This document shows, piece after piece, positions 1 through 10,324 of a DNA stretch of 64,000 nucleotides. This DNA comes from Torymus aiolomorphi. Taxonomy: Eukaryota > Arthropoda > Insecta > Hymenoptera > Torymidae. The stretch is taken from contig CM070873.1 in assembly GCA_036365515.1 (NCBI GenBank), positions 265,419,575 through 265,483,574 on the forward strand. Reading direction: 5' to 3'. The first letter of the stretch is position 1. Each line of letters starts with the position of its first letter. The notes beneath the pieces were generated by a model, which made no database searches, was not told the origin of the DNA, and saw nothing but the letters and a program-made list of their open reading frames with translations. Position numbers and translations under genes: made by a program.

Positions 1-2827
1 ATTAATCAAAGTCTCTCTAGGATACGAGTCATGATCCTCGAGGAGCGTAAAACACCGACAGCTCGAGGGAGCAACCAAGCCCCTCAACGATTACTCACAC
101 CCCCGGTGGGATCATCAGGAGGACGGTCGTCTCGACCACGACTTCCATCAGCCCCGCAACCTCTCACAACTGGAACGACTGCTCTAAAAGGGCGTGGGAG
201 ACCTGTTGGATCCAAAACTCGCAAGGTAGCCCCGACATTAAATCACAGTATTGTGGCGCAACGCACGCGTGGAAAATTAGCCCTCAAAGCCGAAGATAGT
301 GTTGGCTCTAAGGATAAATCTGAACCACCCGAATCTGGAAAGTCAAATACGGAAGCTCTTAAAGCCAGAGCGGGAACATCTAACGGGAACTAACGTGAAC
401 CCTGTGCGTCCAACGAGACTCCACCCCCGAAGACGGTTCACAACCCGGCCAAACCACGGGTAGATATATCATTAGGCCCTTCTTTCACCCGCTCTCCTGG
501 TGCACTTCTCTCGTCTACGGGAATCGAACCCGAAGACTCTGATACCGACGGCCGATCTCCCATTTATGATCCCCGACGGAGCTGTCTGAGAGTCGAAGAA
601 ACGGACACCGATGATGCAGAGAATGCATCCAATTATGAGAAGGAAGAGACCGATCATGATTCGGAAATATCCGCCAGAGACAAGGAAATCGAGGTTACCG
701 TTGCTCAAGATAGCGAATCAAGTAATGAACCAAGACACACTACTCTGTCAAAAGAAGAAGTGCTACAATCAGCGCGAAAATTTGAAGAGAGCTTGCAATT
801 GCACCAAGACAGGGCTGAGCTAGAAGAAGACGATGAAGAGATAATAATTCTCCCGGCGCACTTCTCTGATGGAGACAAGGTGGATGGAAACATGCAATCC
901 ATCCTAAACGAGATGGATCCCATAGACCCAGTCACCATGGATGACTCAGTGATGGTGGAAAGGATTCAGGAAATGGTACAAAAGACTCTCAATGAATGCA
1001 GTCGTGAAGATGCGACTAGCGAATCCGACAAAAATATGGAGAGAGATGGGGTTCTACCACCCTCTCGACTATCGTCTATCGAACCCAGTACCCCTACGGC
1101 TCAAAGTACTCCCAAAACGGAAGCACCGAACCGTCGGTCTGTACACTTTCCCAACTTAGAAGAGATCCAGGAAGAAAACGAGAAAGGGGATAGCTCTACT
1201 CCCATTAGGCTGGATTTTAATCAACCTCCAACCGATACTCTGGGACTGTTTCTATCCACGTACCAACAACAGGCTCCTCTGAACCAATATGTAAGTGATG
1301 CCCAAAGCTCACTTATGCAAGTGCCATCCGACAGCTCAAGCTCTGAAATAGGAAACCACCCAGTAGCCCCGCCAAGACTAAAGAATAACGTAAGCACGTC
1401 TCGACAATGCCTCACGTATAAACGAGATAATATTGTCCATTTCATCTCTAGAGATTGCGAGATAGTTACTCCCGTGGGACGCCTCCTCAGCGAAATTGGA
1501 GCAATCGAGCCTAAAACCCTAAAGGCCAAAAAACCTAAGCTGGAGCAGATATTGACCACACCTTTCAAAAACCATAATGTGTTTTCCTTAATTGTTAAGG
1601 AAAGGCATTATGACCCTCTGGATTGCGCACAATTGAAACGGACTCTCAAAGATTTTAAAACCATACTTCTGAGGAAAAACCTAACAAGTTTCCGTGTATC
1701 TCGGCGAGGAGATCTGATAGATGATATGGATCCTGGGTTGTTCACCGAACTATTAATAAGCATTTTTGGTGAAACTCAGACTACTGTCACGGTATGTTAC
1801 GGTAAGGTAGAATTGCCCTCCCCAGAAGAGAGAAAACAGATTATCGAAACTCTCCATGATAGTCTTATAGGTGGGCATAAGGGAGTCAACCAAACTTACC
1901 AGAAAATCCGAAGGAGAGATACTATTGGCCTGGCATGAGGAATGACATCTTGGATTACATCCGCCGATGTCCAAGTTGCCAGGAGAAAAAGATAGAAAGG
2001 ATCAAAACACGGGAACCCATGATTATCACAGATACTCCAATTGAGGCCTTCGACAAGGTTTCCATCGACACCATAGGAAAACTGCGTACAACCCCCAGAG
2101 GAAATTGTCATCTACTGACAATGCAGTGTAACTTAACAAAGTACCTTATTGCAATACCTATTCCCAACCTCAAAGCTTCAACCATCGCCGACACGCTTGC
2201 CAAATACCTGATTTGCCAATTTGGAGCCCCAAGAGCCATCTTATCTGACAGAGGAACTAGTTTTCTGTCCGAAATCGTCGAATAAAACTAACGGTTCTCT
2301 AGAGCGAAGCCACGCCCCGTTGATGGATTTTGTGAGAGCCTATTCGGAGAAGTACGACGATTGGGACAATCTCGCGCCATTTGCCACATTCACGTATAAC
2401 ACCAGTGTTCATGCCAGTACCAACTTTACACCATTCGAACTTGTGTACGGTCGATTGGCAAGGTTCCCCACCCGCATCCTCGCGGCGGAACAACTGCGAA
2501 CTTATAACCTGTACCTGCAAGATCTGATTACCCGATTGGGTGAACTCCAAGTTATAGCTGGGGAGAATCAGATTAGGGCTAAGGAAAAATCCAAAGAGAG
2601 CTACGACCGAAAGATCAAACCCCTAAAAGGGTCGGTAGGTGACTACGCATGGGTTAGACGAGCCCAGGGTGTCCAAATTTGATAGTTATTATAACAAGCC
2701 TCTAAAAATCAAGGAGATATTGGGTAGAAATAGTGTGCTCCTAGAATTTCCCAATGGAAAAACTATCCGAAAACATATTGACAAATTAAAGGTCGTCCCG
2801 CCGTTGGACATTTCTGACTCAAATTAA
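1..2827 (+). pseudogene. pol: Errantivirus pol, 3' half (RNase H tail, linker, integrase), disrupted
   Basis: Frame 1 is open from base 1 through an in-frame TAA at 391-393 and on to 1938. It starts with what looks like the end of RNase H, then about 400 residues of low-complexity Ser/Pro/Glu-rich linker containing an AT-hook-like GRGRPVGS near 190-213. The integrase zinc domain follows, with HDSLIGGHKG near 1850 and CPSCQ near 1968-1982. Reading then shifts to frame 3 (1935-2285), which holds the first catalytic Asp in SIDTIG and a second in LSDRGTS. Near 2285 there is a frameshift plus an apparent loss of some tens of residues before SLERSH, which carries the catalytic Glu (frame 1, to 2682). 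A last shift near 2650 leads to the C-terminal domain in frame 2 (to 2827). The enzyme should polynucleotidylate DNA ends for insertion, but this copy cannot make it. Integrase identity is clear; the linker's role is unknown. Confidence 0.85.
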
Positions 2828-2913
2828 TGTCCTTTGGAATTCCTCCCCTTTTATCCTTCCTTATATCCAGAGTATCTAAACTAATAACCATCGACAGGTT
2901 ATCTGACCTATGC

Positions 2914-2928
2914 CTGTTTTCTTTCAGA
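2914..2928 (+). promoter_or_regulatory. Splice acceptor for env
   Basis: The tract TGTTTTCTTTCAG ends at 2927, and the likely env ATG begins at 2929. A subgenomic spliced env mRNA is the known strategy of errantiviruses such as gypsy. The upstream Met at 2827 lies before the acceptor and would not be in a spliced message. Confidence 0.6.
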
Positions 2929-4871
2929 ATGTGTGCTATACTTCGTTGTTTCACGTTCCTTCTGTCGACTCTATGGATGGTCATCGCGACAGGAGTCCAC
3001 TACGAGCTGTCTCCGATCACCTCCAATCCTGGTATTTACTATGAGAAATTGCCCTCGATCAGGATCCAGAAAGGGAGCTGGAAAGTGATAATCCACCTGG
3101 ATTTGCAAACCTTTCTCAAGGAACATGGTCCCACTCGTAGTTACGATGAACAACTGAAGCAGTGCATTGCTCATTTCGACGCCAAGCATTGTCAGGCTGC
3201 TCTCAACCAAGAACTCATCGAAATCAAGCTAAAGACGCTCCAACACGTACACGATGACATCCGAAGAGTAGCGGCTCATATGGCTGCCAGGGAAATGGAG
3301 ATACCCTCCCACATAAAGGACATCCGCGCAAAGAGAATGGCTCCCCTTGGCATTGTCGGCAGTATAAGCAAAAGTCTTTTTGGTCTAATCACCACTGACG
3401 ATGCTGACCTGATTAATAAAAATATCGACCAATTGTTTCAGGACCAAAAGAATCTTGTAAAACTTTCGACGGAGAAAACTCACCTCCTTTCTGCCGGCCT
3501 TGAAGAGCTTTATAATATTACGGCGTCACATCGCTCCTTAATCAAGAAGATGGAAATAGCTCTTAATCCAACATGAATTCACTCGCCCAAGGAGCAAATG
3601 ACAATCACCTCACTTGGGAATTTACCGCGTTCGCCCGTCAGATTGAAGCAAAGTTAGACCACCTGATATATTGCAACCGCCAGCTCGGCGATATTCTCAA
3701 TACCATAACTGATCGGAAACTGCATCCCCGATTAATGCACCACGATATGCTCCATCGGATTGCTTTGGATATCCAGCAGATGGGAGAGGATCGAACTTTA
3801 CCAATGCCATTACACCACCTCCGTGCAGAGGAAATAGCTAGAATTGCGACATTGGACGCCACCTTTCATCAAGGAAGAATCCTAATCTATCTAGCAATAC
3901 CTCTGACAGAAAGAGCGAGCTATGAGTTATACAAACTCCACCCCATAGGTATTCCCCAACAAGCTCATAATCAAAGTCTAGGGGTAGCATATGTAGCACC
4001 AACATACCCTTACCTAGCCATAAGAAGGGACCTACAGACATATTTAAAAATGGATGACGAACACCTGCGAAGCTGCATGCCAACACACTACGGGCGTGTT
4101 TGTGCCGCCAAGGGTCCGATATTTTTGGTCACCGGGCAGAAGGACTGCGAACTTGAGCTACTCCTAAACCCACACCCGGATGCGCTAAGATCATGTGAGA
4201 TAATGATTTCTACCTTGTCACCGCCCCAATGGAAATATCTGGAGATGGATGGAAGTTGGTTGTACTCTTTACCTAAGGAAGAGACCATCAGAATCACATG
4301 CCCCGGAGAAAGTTATTATACCCCCACCCTCAAAGGTATGGGCATTCTACGGATGGCCAATGGCTGTTCTACTAGAACTACCTCAGTAGAACTGTCAGGT
4401 AACGAAGATCGCACAACGAAAACTCAATACATCTACGAACCAGAGATGAGATTAAATATAACAGATATACGCCCTGAGTTGTGGCACCATATCAACATCA
4501 CTAGATCCCAAGACCCAGAAGAGAATATACCTTACCCACTGGCCACGAGGAAAACAGAAAATTTGGACAACATCGTCTCTCATATGAAAGAAATAGGGGC
4601 CCACACGAGAACTACTACTTTTACCCATAATTTGGTATATGGAGGTATAGCTGCCCAAGGTATAATAGCTCTCACAGCGGCGGTAGCTTTCCTTCTAATT
4701 CGCAAGAGAGGGGGAATCAGAAATCGACTGCAGGAAAGGAATGAAGTCAATCCAATAGCTCCTCAAATCCCTCTCACCTATGTAGCTCTCCAACCCATGC
4801 CTTCTAGGGCAGTATCAACTCCAGCCTTGATGTACCCCGCCCTTCCACCCCAATTGGCTGAGATTGACTAA
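2929..4871 (+). pseudogene. env: Errantivirus envelope (Baculo_F-like fusion glycoprotein), one frameshift
   Basis: The start at 2929 is chosen because it follows a splice acceptor and opens with a hydrophobic signal-peptide-like stretch (ILRCFTFLLSTLWMVIA). A furin-type RAKR site lies at 3325-3336, followed by a small-residue and hydrophobic stretch as in fusion peptides of insect F proteins. Frame 1 ends with TGA at 3574-3576. Homologous-looking coding continues in frame 3 from 3573 to 4871, with several Cys, candidate N-glycosylation sites (NIT), and a membrane segment near 4650-4700 (GIIALTAAVAFLLI) before a basic cytoplasmic tail. Total length of about 645 codons suits an errantivirus Env. 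A single-base indel around 3570 explains the break; no convincing slippery heptamer is visible, so I treat it as damage. Role by family: membrane fusion and cell entry. Confidence 0.8.
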
Positions 4872-4875
4872 CCCC

Positions 4876-4890
4876 ATCTTTCCCTTTCAG
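4876..4890 (+). promoter_or_regulatory. Splice acceptor before the RRM ORF
   Basis: The 26-nt gap between the env stop (4869-4871) and the next ATG (4898) holds the pyrimidine run ATCTTTCCCTTTCAG. The ATG follows 7 nt after the AG. Its placement suggests a spliced message for the downstream ORF. Confidence 0.55.
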
Positions 4891-4897
4891 CTCGGAC

Positions 4898-5653
4898 ATG
4901 GCCTCCTTGACCTCGAATCCCTCGGACTTCAATGTGACCTTTAATAAGGACCTCGGACTTGATGGACTTATCACCTGCTTTAAGCAGGCCGGACCTATCA
5001 TTATGGTACAAATAACAGCCGAAAGCCTCACCACTCAAACAGCCAAAATCATTTTCAAAAATAAACAAGATGTGGAGGTAGCCGAACAATATAAGGATCT
5101 GTGGTTGTTAGAGGACTCATTAGACATCAAACCGACCAGCGAACTCGTGTCCAACAGCCCTTCACCGCGGCTAATGTCGCAAGCCCACGTTGTCAACCGG
5201 AAGCGTCATCGATCGCCGGAGCCCTCAGAATTGACGGAGAAAACTCGTCTCTTTTGCCAAATACCTTGGTCAAGGATCGAAGGAGATAAAGTCCCGACCA
5301 CGATTAAACAGGAACAGGAAGAATTATTTTTCAATCATTTCGCCAAATTTGGTATAATGGAATACTGCAATACCATCCTCGATCGCAAGGGTCGGCTATC
5401 TCATGGATTCGTTAAATATCACCAGGAAGACTCCGCTCGGCGAGCGCTTCAGCAAAGCAACGTGCGCTATCGTGCCATACCGGCACAACGCCAATACGCC
5501 CGTACAGTGTACGTCATGAAGATAACGCATCCTACCTGTGGTTTAGAAATCGACCGCAGGAATTACACCTTACATGAAAGGACCTGCGAGCGCCAACGTG
5601 CTATAAAATCTGCCGGGACCTCTCAAACGGACGACCTCTTAGGACTACATTAA
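4898..5653 (+). CDS. Errantivirus accessory ORF4, RRM RNA-binding protein
   Basis: Intact 251-codon ORF. Residues about 30-75 could be a first, weak RRM (strand IIMVQITAE, later AKIIFKN). A basic NLS-like patch NRKRHRSPEP lies near residue 105. Residues about 120-200 form a better RRM: an RNP2-like LFCQIPW, a helix EELFFNHFAKFG, an RNP1-like LSHGFVKYH, and a helix with DSARRALQQ. From memory, the order EYC, SHGFVKY and YRAIPA recalls the RRMs of RBM45-type host proteins; this is unverified. A Cys/His cluster follows (PTCGLEID, TLHERTCERQ). Gypsy-type errantiviruses normally have only gag, pol and env, so this is an extra gene. It is open while pol and env are broken. Likely role, by inference: binding element or host RNA, for example in export, splicing or silencing evasion. 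Confidence 0.7.
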   Translation: MASLTSNPSDFNVTFNKDLGLDGLITCFKQAGPIIMVQITAESLTTQTAKIIFKNKQDVEVAEQYKDLWLLEDSLDIKPTSELVSNSPSPRLMSQAHVVNRKRHRSPEPSELTEKTRLFCQIPWSRIEGDKVPTTIKQEQEELFFNHFAKFGIMEYCNTILDRKGRLSHGFVKYHQEDSARRALQQSNVRYRAIPAQRQYARTVYVMKITHPTCGLEIDRRNYTLHERTCERQRAIKSAGTSQTDDLLGLH

Positions 5654-5780
5654 TTAACCACATGTAAATAACTACTAACACTATCTCTTCTGCTGGACGA
5701 CTTTTCCCTAATGTACATTCCATTTTCCCGCAAAAAAAAAAAAACCCTGAATATGCTTAACTACGCAGTTGCCTTAACCA

Positions 5781-5798
5781 TGTTTAATTCTGTTATAG
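5781..5798 (+). promoter_or_regulatory. Splice acceptor before ORF5
   Basis: TGTTTAATTCTGTTATAG ends at 5798 and the ORF5 ATG is at 5802, three nucleotides later. A 12-A tract and AT-rich spacer lie upstream in 5654-5780. This is the third acceptor-ATG pair in the element. Confidence 0.5.
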
Positions 5799-5801
5799 GA
5801 A

Positions 5802-6293
5802 ATGGCCGCTACCTCTCTTGAGATCCTGTGTGTATCACTAACGACCCCCAAAGAAGTAGCCATCCTATGCTACATGGATCAAGGAATAGAGGTTATGGAA
5901 AATCACCTCAGGACTTATGGGAATTTGCAAGAACCCTTACTTATACAAGAAACAACAGGGATCCTTTCCATTTTCGCTACCTATGGAACAGAGGAGATAG
6001 CCAAAAGAGCTAGCGAGAACTTGAAGATGCTGTGCCCAGAATGGCCCCAATCTCACAACCATGGCATAATCGTGCCTCGGGGCCAGGGTTGGTTGTTCCC
6101 TGCTGTAGATCCTCGGAACTGTCAATATAGTAGGCTACTCTTCATACCAGGAGGATGTTGGGTAGCCAACCAATATTTGGAAAGATCACTAGCTTCCCGA
6201 GGCCAAAACAGATTAAGATCCAGGTCGAATTTAGGTACGGATGATTCTCATTCCTCCGATTACCACCCGCCGTCCAAAAGGTATCGATTATAG
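5802..6293 (+). CDS. Errantivirus accessory ORF5, unknown function
   Basis: Intact 163-codon ORF, the last gene before the 3' LTR. I do not recognise the family. The first 75 residues show an alternation that could fit a beta-alpha-beta-beta-alpha-beta (RRM-like) fold: EVAILCY, a helix around GIEVMENHLRTYG, LLIQETTG, GILSIFATYG, then EEIAKRASENLKML. No classical RNP aromatic pair is obvious. The middle is Gly/Pro/Trp-bearing (PRGQGWLFPAVDPRN) and the C terminus is basic and Ser-rich (RLRSRSN, PPSKRYRL), which could be a nuclear localisation or RNA-binding tail. Its position after the RRM ORF, with its own splice acceptor, suggests a second accessory gene. It could also be a chance open frame, but length and the ATG context argue against that. 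Confidence 0.55.
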   Translation: MAATSLEILCVSLTTPKEVAILCYMDQGIEVMENHLRTYGNLQEPLLIQETTGILSIFATYGTEEIAKRASENLKMLCPEWPQSHNHGIIVPRGQGWLFPAVDPRNCQYSRLLFIPGGCWVANQYLERSLASRGQNRLRSRSNLGTDDSHSSDYHPPSKRYRL

Positions 6294-6648
6294 AATACAT
6301 GTATCCAATGATCTGGAGACAACCTCTGAACAGGCGTAATAAACAATATACGTTTATCTTGATCGACTCCTGGAACAATCTCTAAAATCTCTACAGGAAC
6401 TAGCAGTTTTCTCGCTACTCGAGCTCCTCTTTCTTGTTCTCCATGTTAGCGAAAAACCTCCCAAACGTCGGGACTTTTTGAACCTTTATCAATCACAAAC
6501 TCCGGATAGAAGAAGGATTACAACAACTGAAATTGCAGGGACCTATCTTCACAAAATCTTCCATTATCAACATGCAAATAACCTATAGCGCGTCAAAATT
6601 TTCAATAATTTATATTGTATATTTATAGTACTTGCCGGGGCGGCAAGC
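6294..6648 (+). other. Untranslated stretch between ORF5 and the polypurine tract
   Basis: No convincing coding frame. The sequence is AT-rich with a short GC palindrome (CTTGCCGGGGCGGCAAG) near 6631-6647 just before the polypurine tract. Confidence 0.5.
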
Positions 6649-6666
6649 AAAACAAGAGGGGGATAT
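6649..6666 (+). other. Polypurine tract of the errantivirus
   Basis: AAACAAGAGGGGGATA lies directly before the TGTTACG start of the LTR. A purine run in this position primes plus-strand DNA synthesis in LTR retrotransposons. Confidence 0.75.
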
Positions 6667-7408
6667 TGTTACGTTATGTATTTTTGTTCAAAAATAATCT
6701 AAATTTTATGTGTTAAAAACGAAATGTATTGAATATAACTTAATACAACTGAATGAGAAAATAGCGAAAATGCAACGACCTCTAAGAATTTCAATAGCAA
6801 GCAGTGATATTCCAGGTGAACGTCCGCTATTTCGTTACTGAAATTTCAAGTGCTGACCGCGCAGCAATGCGCTGGCTGCCGGAACGTGGCGAGTCGTGAC
6901 GCCTGGAGCCACCGCGTTGCAGCGAGGGCAGCACGTCGCGGATCTATTGCGCGAGCGCCGCGTTACCGACGCTGGAAAATAGTATGAGTGCGAGAGAGAG
7001 AGAGCGACCGAAGAATGATGTAGGGGGGGAAGAGAAAACGTGGACAATACGAAGGTGTGAAAAGGAAATTAATTTATTGGGTAAAGTGGAAAAACCAATT
7101 AAGAGAGAAAGATCGGTATAACGTGTGCAACGAAGAGTGTAAAGTCTTGTATTATATTTATATAGCACGAGTTCAATTGAGATAATTATTGTACTTATTT
7201 GCGTATTCAGTAAACCCGCGTAAACGATATCGAAAGAAAGATCGAATTTTATTGTTTTATAATAATAATAATAATAAAGAATTAGATATTGAGCCAAGTC
7301 GAGACGAAAAAGAGAGATTGAAGCAAGTGTATAACTGAGGAAATAAAAGGAAATTAATACATTATTCAGGAATTTGATTTCTCCTAAATCCTTCCCTCCA
7401 ATATTATT

Positions 7409-7417
7409 CAGGTAAGA
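7409..7417 (+). promoter_or_regulatory. Candidate splice donor inside the LTR
   Basis: CAGGTAAGA is a near-perfect donor, 745 nt into the LTR. If transcription starts upstream in the LTR, it would supply the leader exon for env, ORF4 and ORF5 messages. The related solo LTR has a donor-like AAAGGTGAGAA at offset 786. Confidence 0.45.
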
Positions 7418-8506
7418 CTTTATGTTACTATTTTAATTAAACACGTATACACATACAACCAGATTATTCGGAAATATATAGATATAACTATATGTAGATA
7501 ACTATACATTATTTTTGATTAAATTTTATTCATTCTTATTATCCCCGGAAGTAATAATTATCTGCGTTGGGAATCGATTAAATTCAATATTTGGGAAAAG
7601 GGTTATTTTAATCAAAGAGCCTTCATAAAGCATTCCAAATAAGGATAAATAATTGTGGAAATTTATATTGTAATTAATCCGAGCCACGAAATCTTTACCT
7701 GAAAACTAAACTCTCTTGGAAAAACGCATTATGGGATATCATTAAAGTCAAAGGTTTTTCTTATACACGTTTCGTTCAACAATTAACATTTTATATTTTT
7801 AACGTAAGAATTATCAATTATTTATTTATTTATTTAGTATTATTAATAATCTAGTGATTGTCTTAATAAACAAATTTAAACCTTATAAAACTGTCGCTAG
7901 TAGAAATATCCTTATTGTTTTGAGGGATTAATAAATTTTAAGTATATTAAGAATTGTCACTATTTCCTTAATCTATTGTGATACAAATCGTAAACACGCT
8001 TTTAAGGGGTTTTCCTTAATGATATGAAGACTGAGTTACCCTATATAATCGTTAATTCGGATCTATTAGTGTTCTTATATCTCCAATTCTTGTATCATCT
8101 AACTTTAGGCTTCTAGAAAACCCAAGGATCGAGCCCGTTACCCTAATAGTTTATAGTCTTCCCAACTAAATCTAACATTATTTTCTACAAAGAGAAATTA
8201 TTTCAGCTAGAGCATTTATTTAGAATCTTTATAGTAATTTTGACCTAATACTACTTGACACATACGCACACACATATACGTATATATATATGTACTTCCA
8301 ATTATTACGATAACCACATTTTTTTATGTCTAGACCCTTATCTATTTTCCCATATTAATATTAACGTTAGATACATGTTGTTTAGTATGAGAATTTGAAC
8401 GGAGTATAATTTTCATTAGACTCTATCTTTATTTTGGTGACATTGAGGTGAGAAATAGAGGTAAGGAATGAGAGACGTCCTTGGGCGACGACCGAATTTT
8501 ATTATT

Positions 8507-8540
8507 GTTACGGAGAGGTATTTCTAACCTCTCTCGTAAC
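8507..8540 (+). other. Hairpin at the LTR 3' end
   Basis: TTACGGAGAGGT and ACCTCTCTCGTAA pair around a 5-7 nt loop at the very end of the LTR. The solo LTR at 18422-20060 has the same arrangement with different stem bases. Confidence 0.6.
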
Positions 8541-8552
8541 AGATAGTTTTTT

Positions 8553-9332
8553 TCACAGTAATTCAATTGTTACTTTAGCACTTTTTTCATTCATACTTTT
8601 AATCTCAATTTCATTGTCGTTCACTACTTTTAGTTGTTTCATCTGTATATCTTTTTCTTTTATTAAAACGTCACATACCTTTTTCTTAAAGTCATGTGGA
8701 TTTTTAATGTCCTTTTTAAGATTTTTCACAATTATTTTCGGTATTCTTTTGTTTTTAATTGCTAGTTTGTTAGTTGCTACTTCTGCATATGTTTTTTGGT
8801 TATGTTGCTTTATTTCCATCTCCTGGTCATTTTTATCCTTTTTTATTAATTGCTTCAATATGTCGTTTTTTTCCATTAGTTCTTGATTTAATTGTCTTAG
8901 TAGTTGAATTTCAATTTGATGTTGATTTTCCAGTTCAGCATTTTCAGTTAGCATCGTAACGTTTAGTAGTTTTTCATTATCTACTGATTTATGTACACTA
9001 TCAGAGATAATAGATATTTCATTTAATATTTTATGTTTTATTTGTTCCTCCTTTTCACATTTAATTTGCGCAATTAATATTTTAGCTGCTTCACAGAGTT
9101 TAGTTTCTTGATTTTTTAAGGTTATATTAAGCTCCACGTGGTCTGGACATATCACTAATAGATTACTTATATATTTTTTGTCTTTACACTTTTCTTAATC
9201 ACTTTTATGGTACACGTTTTTGCACACTATGCAAACTACAAGTGACACTTTCCTTTTTGGGTGGCATTTATACACTAATTCTAGATTTTTATCAGGAGGC
9301 TCTCCGGAAGGCAGCCCGCCTTTCGACGCCAT
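8553..9332 (-). pseudogene. LINE ORF1 with PHD-like finger and coiled coil, one stop
   Basis: ATG at 9332 on the minus strand. Forty-five codons end at an in-frame TAA (9195-9197), and the same frame stays open to 8553. The N-terminal part carries CIVC, then H, then EKC and CPDH, a Cys/His spacing like a PHD or treble-clef finger. Residues about 80-180 are a Lys/Glu/Gln-rich coiled coil. KTYAEVATNK followed by PKIIVKNLKK resembles the junction before the RRM-like domain of LINE ORF1 proteins. Family role: binding LINE RNA in a ribonucleoprotein. The reading ends 12 bp from the errantivirus LTR, so the rest (including ORF2) was probably separated by that insertion. Exact LINE clade (CR1- or Jockey-like) is uncertain. 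Confidence 0.55.
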
Positions 9333-9741
9333 CTTGGCGTATTATTGACCATAAATATTAATTATTTTATTTTAATTTATAAGACTGTAAGACCGATGGA
9401 AAAATTCTCATCAGTTGATAGTAAGTTGCAGTCGACATAAGTAATATTTTTAATGACAAATCAGTCAGTAAATATCATACGATGCTGAACCTTCGGCCTT
9501 GAGAACTAATATGCAAATTGTAATGTTAATTCAAATCCTGCCGCGAAAAACACTGCAACCAAGTCTCAAGTTAAAACCGGGTGATGGCGCTACGAGCTAT
9601 AGCTCTAAGACACCAAAAGAGGAAGAAGGACTGAGGAGAGTAGAGGAATGCGGGAGGGGGGAGTCGGGATACTTCCTTGCGATGCATGATCACCTAATAC
9701 CCAAGCGACCGACAGGGCTCACAGATGATTAACAATTTTTA
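9333..9741. other. Non-coding stretch between LINE and Penelope fragments
   Basis: 9333-9480 is AT-rich and probably LINE 5' sequence. 9540-9732 is G/A-rich and ends CACAGATGATTAACA, which looks like the 3' UTR of a non-LTR element. No supported gene. Confidence 0.4.
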
Positions 9742-10324
9742 CTACGCCATGGCTTTTTTTATTAAAATGAGCATGATAAGTTTCATAGAATCCTTATACA
9801 TCACTTCTAAAAAACGCGTATCCCCAATTTTATTAAGACCATTTGGTTGTTGATGTATATGTAACATCTCAGAAAAAAGGCGTTTAGACCTATTATTTTC
9901 CATGTTCAGACTCTTTACATTTTCAAAGTCAAACTTGTGACCGGTGGAGGCGATATGCTCCAATAAGGCGGAATGATCTAGTCTCTTTCTGATACCATAA
10001 TCGTGTTCGTATAATCTTTTTTTGAATTTTCTTTTCGAATTGCCTACGTAAGAGGCCTTGCAATCTTTGCAATTAATTTTGTAAACTATATTTGGAGTGT
10101 TTTTTGCACAATTTATCCTTGGCTAGTTTTATGAGATTATTGAATTTATTTATATTGCTATTGATAATCATTGGTTTTTTACATTTGCTATTTTTAAGGG
10201 CTTTACTAATATTGTAGTTCAATTTTTTAATGTATGGTAAGACAATGAATTTAGGATTATTGGAACGTTTTTTAGGAATAAGTTTTTTAGTAGAAGAAAT
10301 GTGAACGAGTCTTTTCTTAATATA
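9742..10324 (-). pseudogene. Penelope-like element: RT C-terminal part and GIY-YIG endonuclease
   Basis: On the minus strand, 10324-10073 reads a conserved PLE segment (PYIKKLNYNISKAL, NLIKLAKDKLCKK). After a frameshift near 10080 it reads VYKINCKDCKASYVG, then KRLYEH and, from 9963, HIASTGHKFDF and KRLFSEMLHI. VYKI plus SYVG is the GIY-YIG signature of PLE endonucleases, and the downstream motifs fit the same domain. PLEs use this nuclease to nick target DNA for primed reverse transcription. The reading frame runs into the DNA transposon at 10325 and continues beyond it at 13573. Confidence 0.8.

Larger units (their letters stand above)
1..8541 (+). mobile_element. Endogenous errantivirus (env-bearing Ty3/gypsy element), 3' part
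   Basis: Order is RNase H tail, integrase, env, two extra ORFs, polypurine tract and 3' LTR. The 5' LTR, gag, protease and most of RT lie left of the window, so the 5' target duplication cannot be checked. Env with a furin-like site and a C-terminal membrane anchor separates it from plain Ty3/gypsy elements. Pol carries several frameshifts and one stop, and env one frameshift, so this copy is not autonomous. The two ORFs after env remain open. The element appears to interrupt a minus-strand LINE ORF1 that begins 12 bp beyond the LTR end. Confidence 0.85.
6667..8541 (+). repeat. 3' LTR of the errantivirus (1875 bp)
   Basis: It begins TGTTACG and ends CGTAACA, a perfect 7-bp terminal inversion, right after a polypurine tract. 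It has a GC-rich segment near 6850-6980, a strong splice donor at 7412, several AATAAA-like signals (for example near 7343 and 7867), and a terminal hairpin at 8507-8540. The next five bases, GATAG (8542-8546), would be the target duplication. The solo LTR at 18422-20060 shares its ends and several internal landmarks. Confidence 0.8.

Noticed and set aside
3560..3580. Programmed -1 frameshift in env
   Set aside because: No slippery heptamer or clear downstream structure; related env genes are single ORFs, so an indel is simpler.
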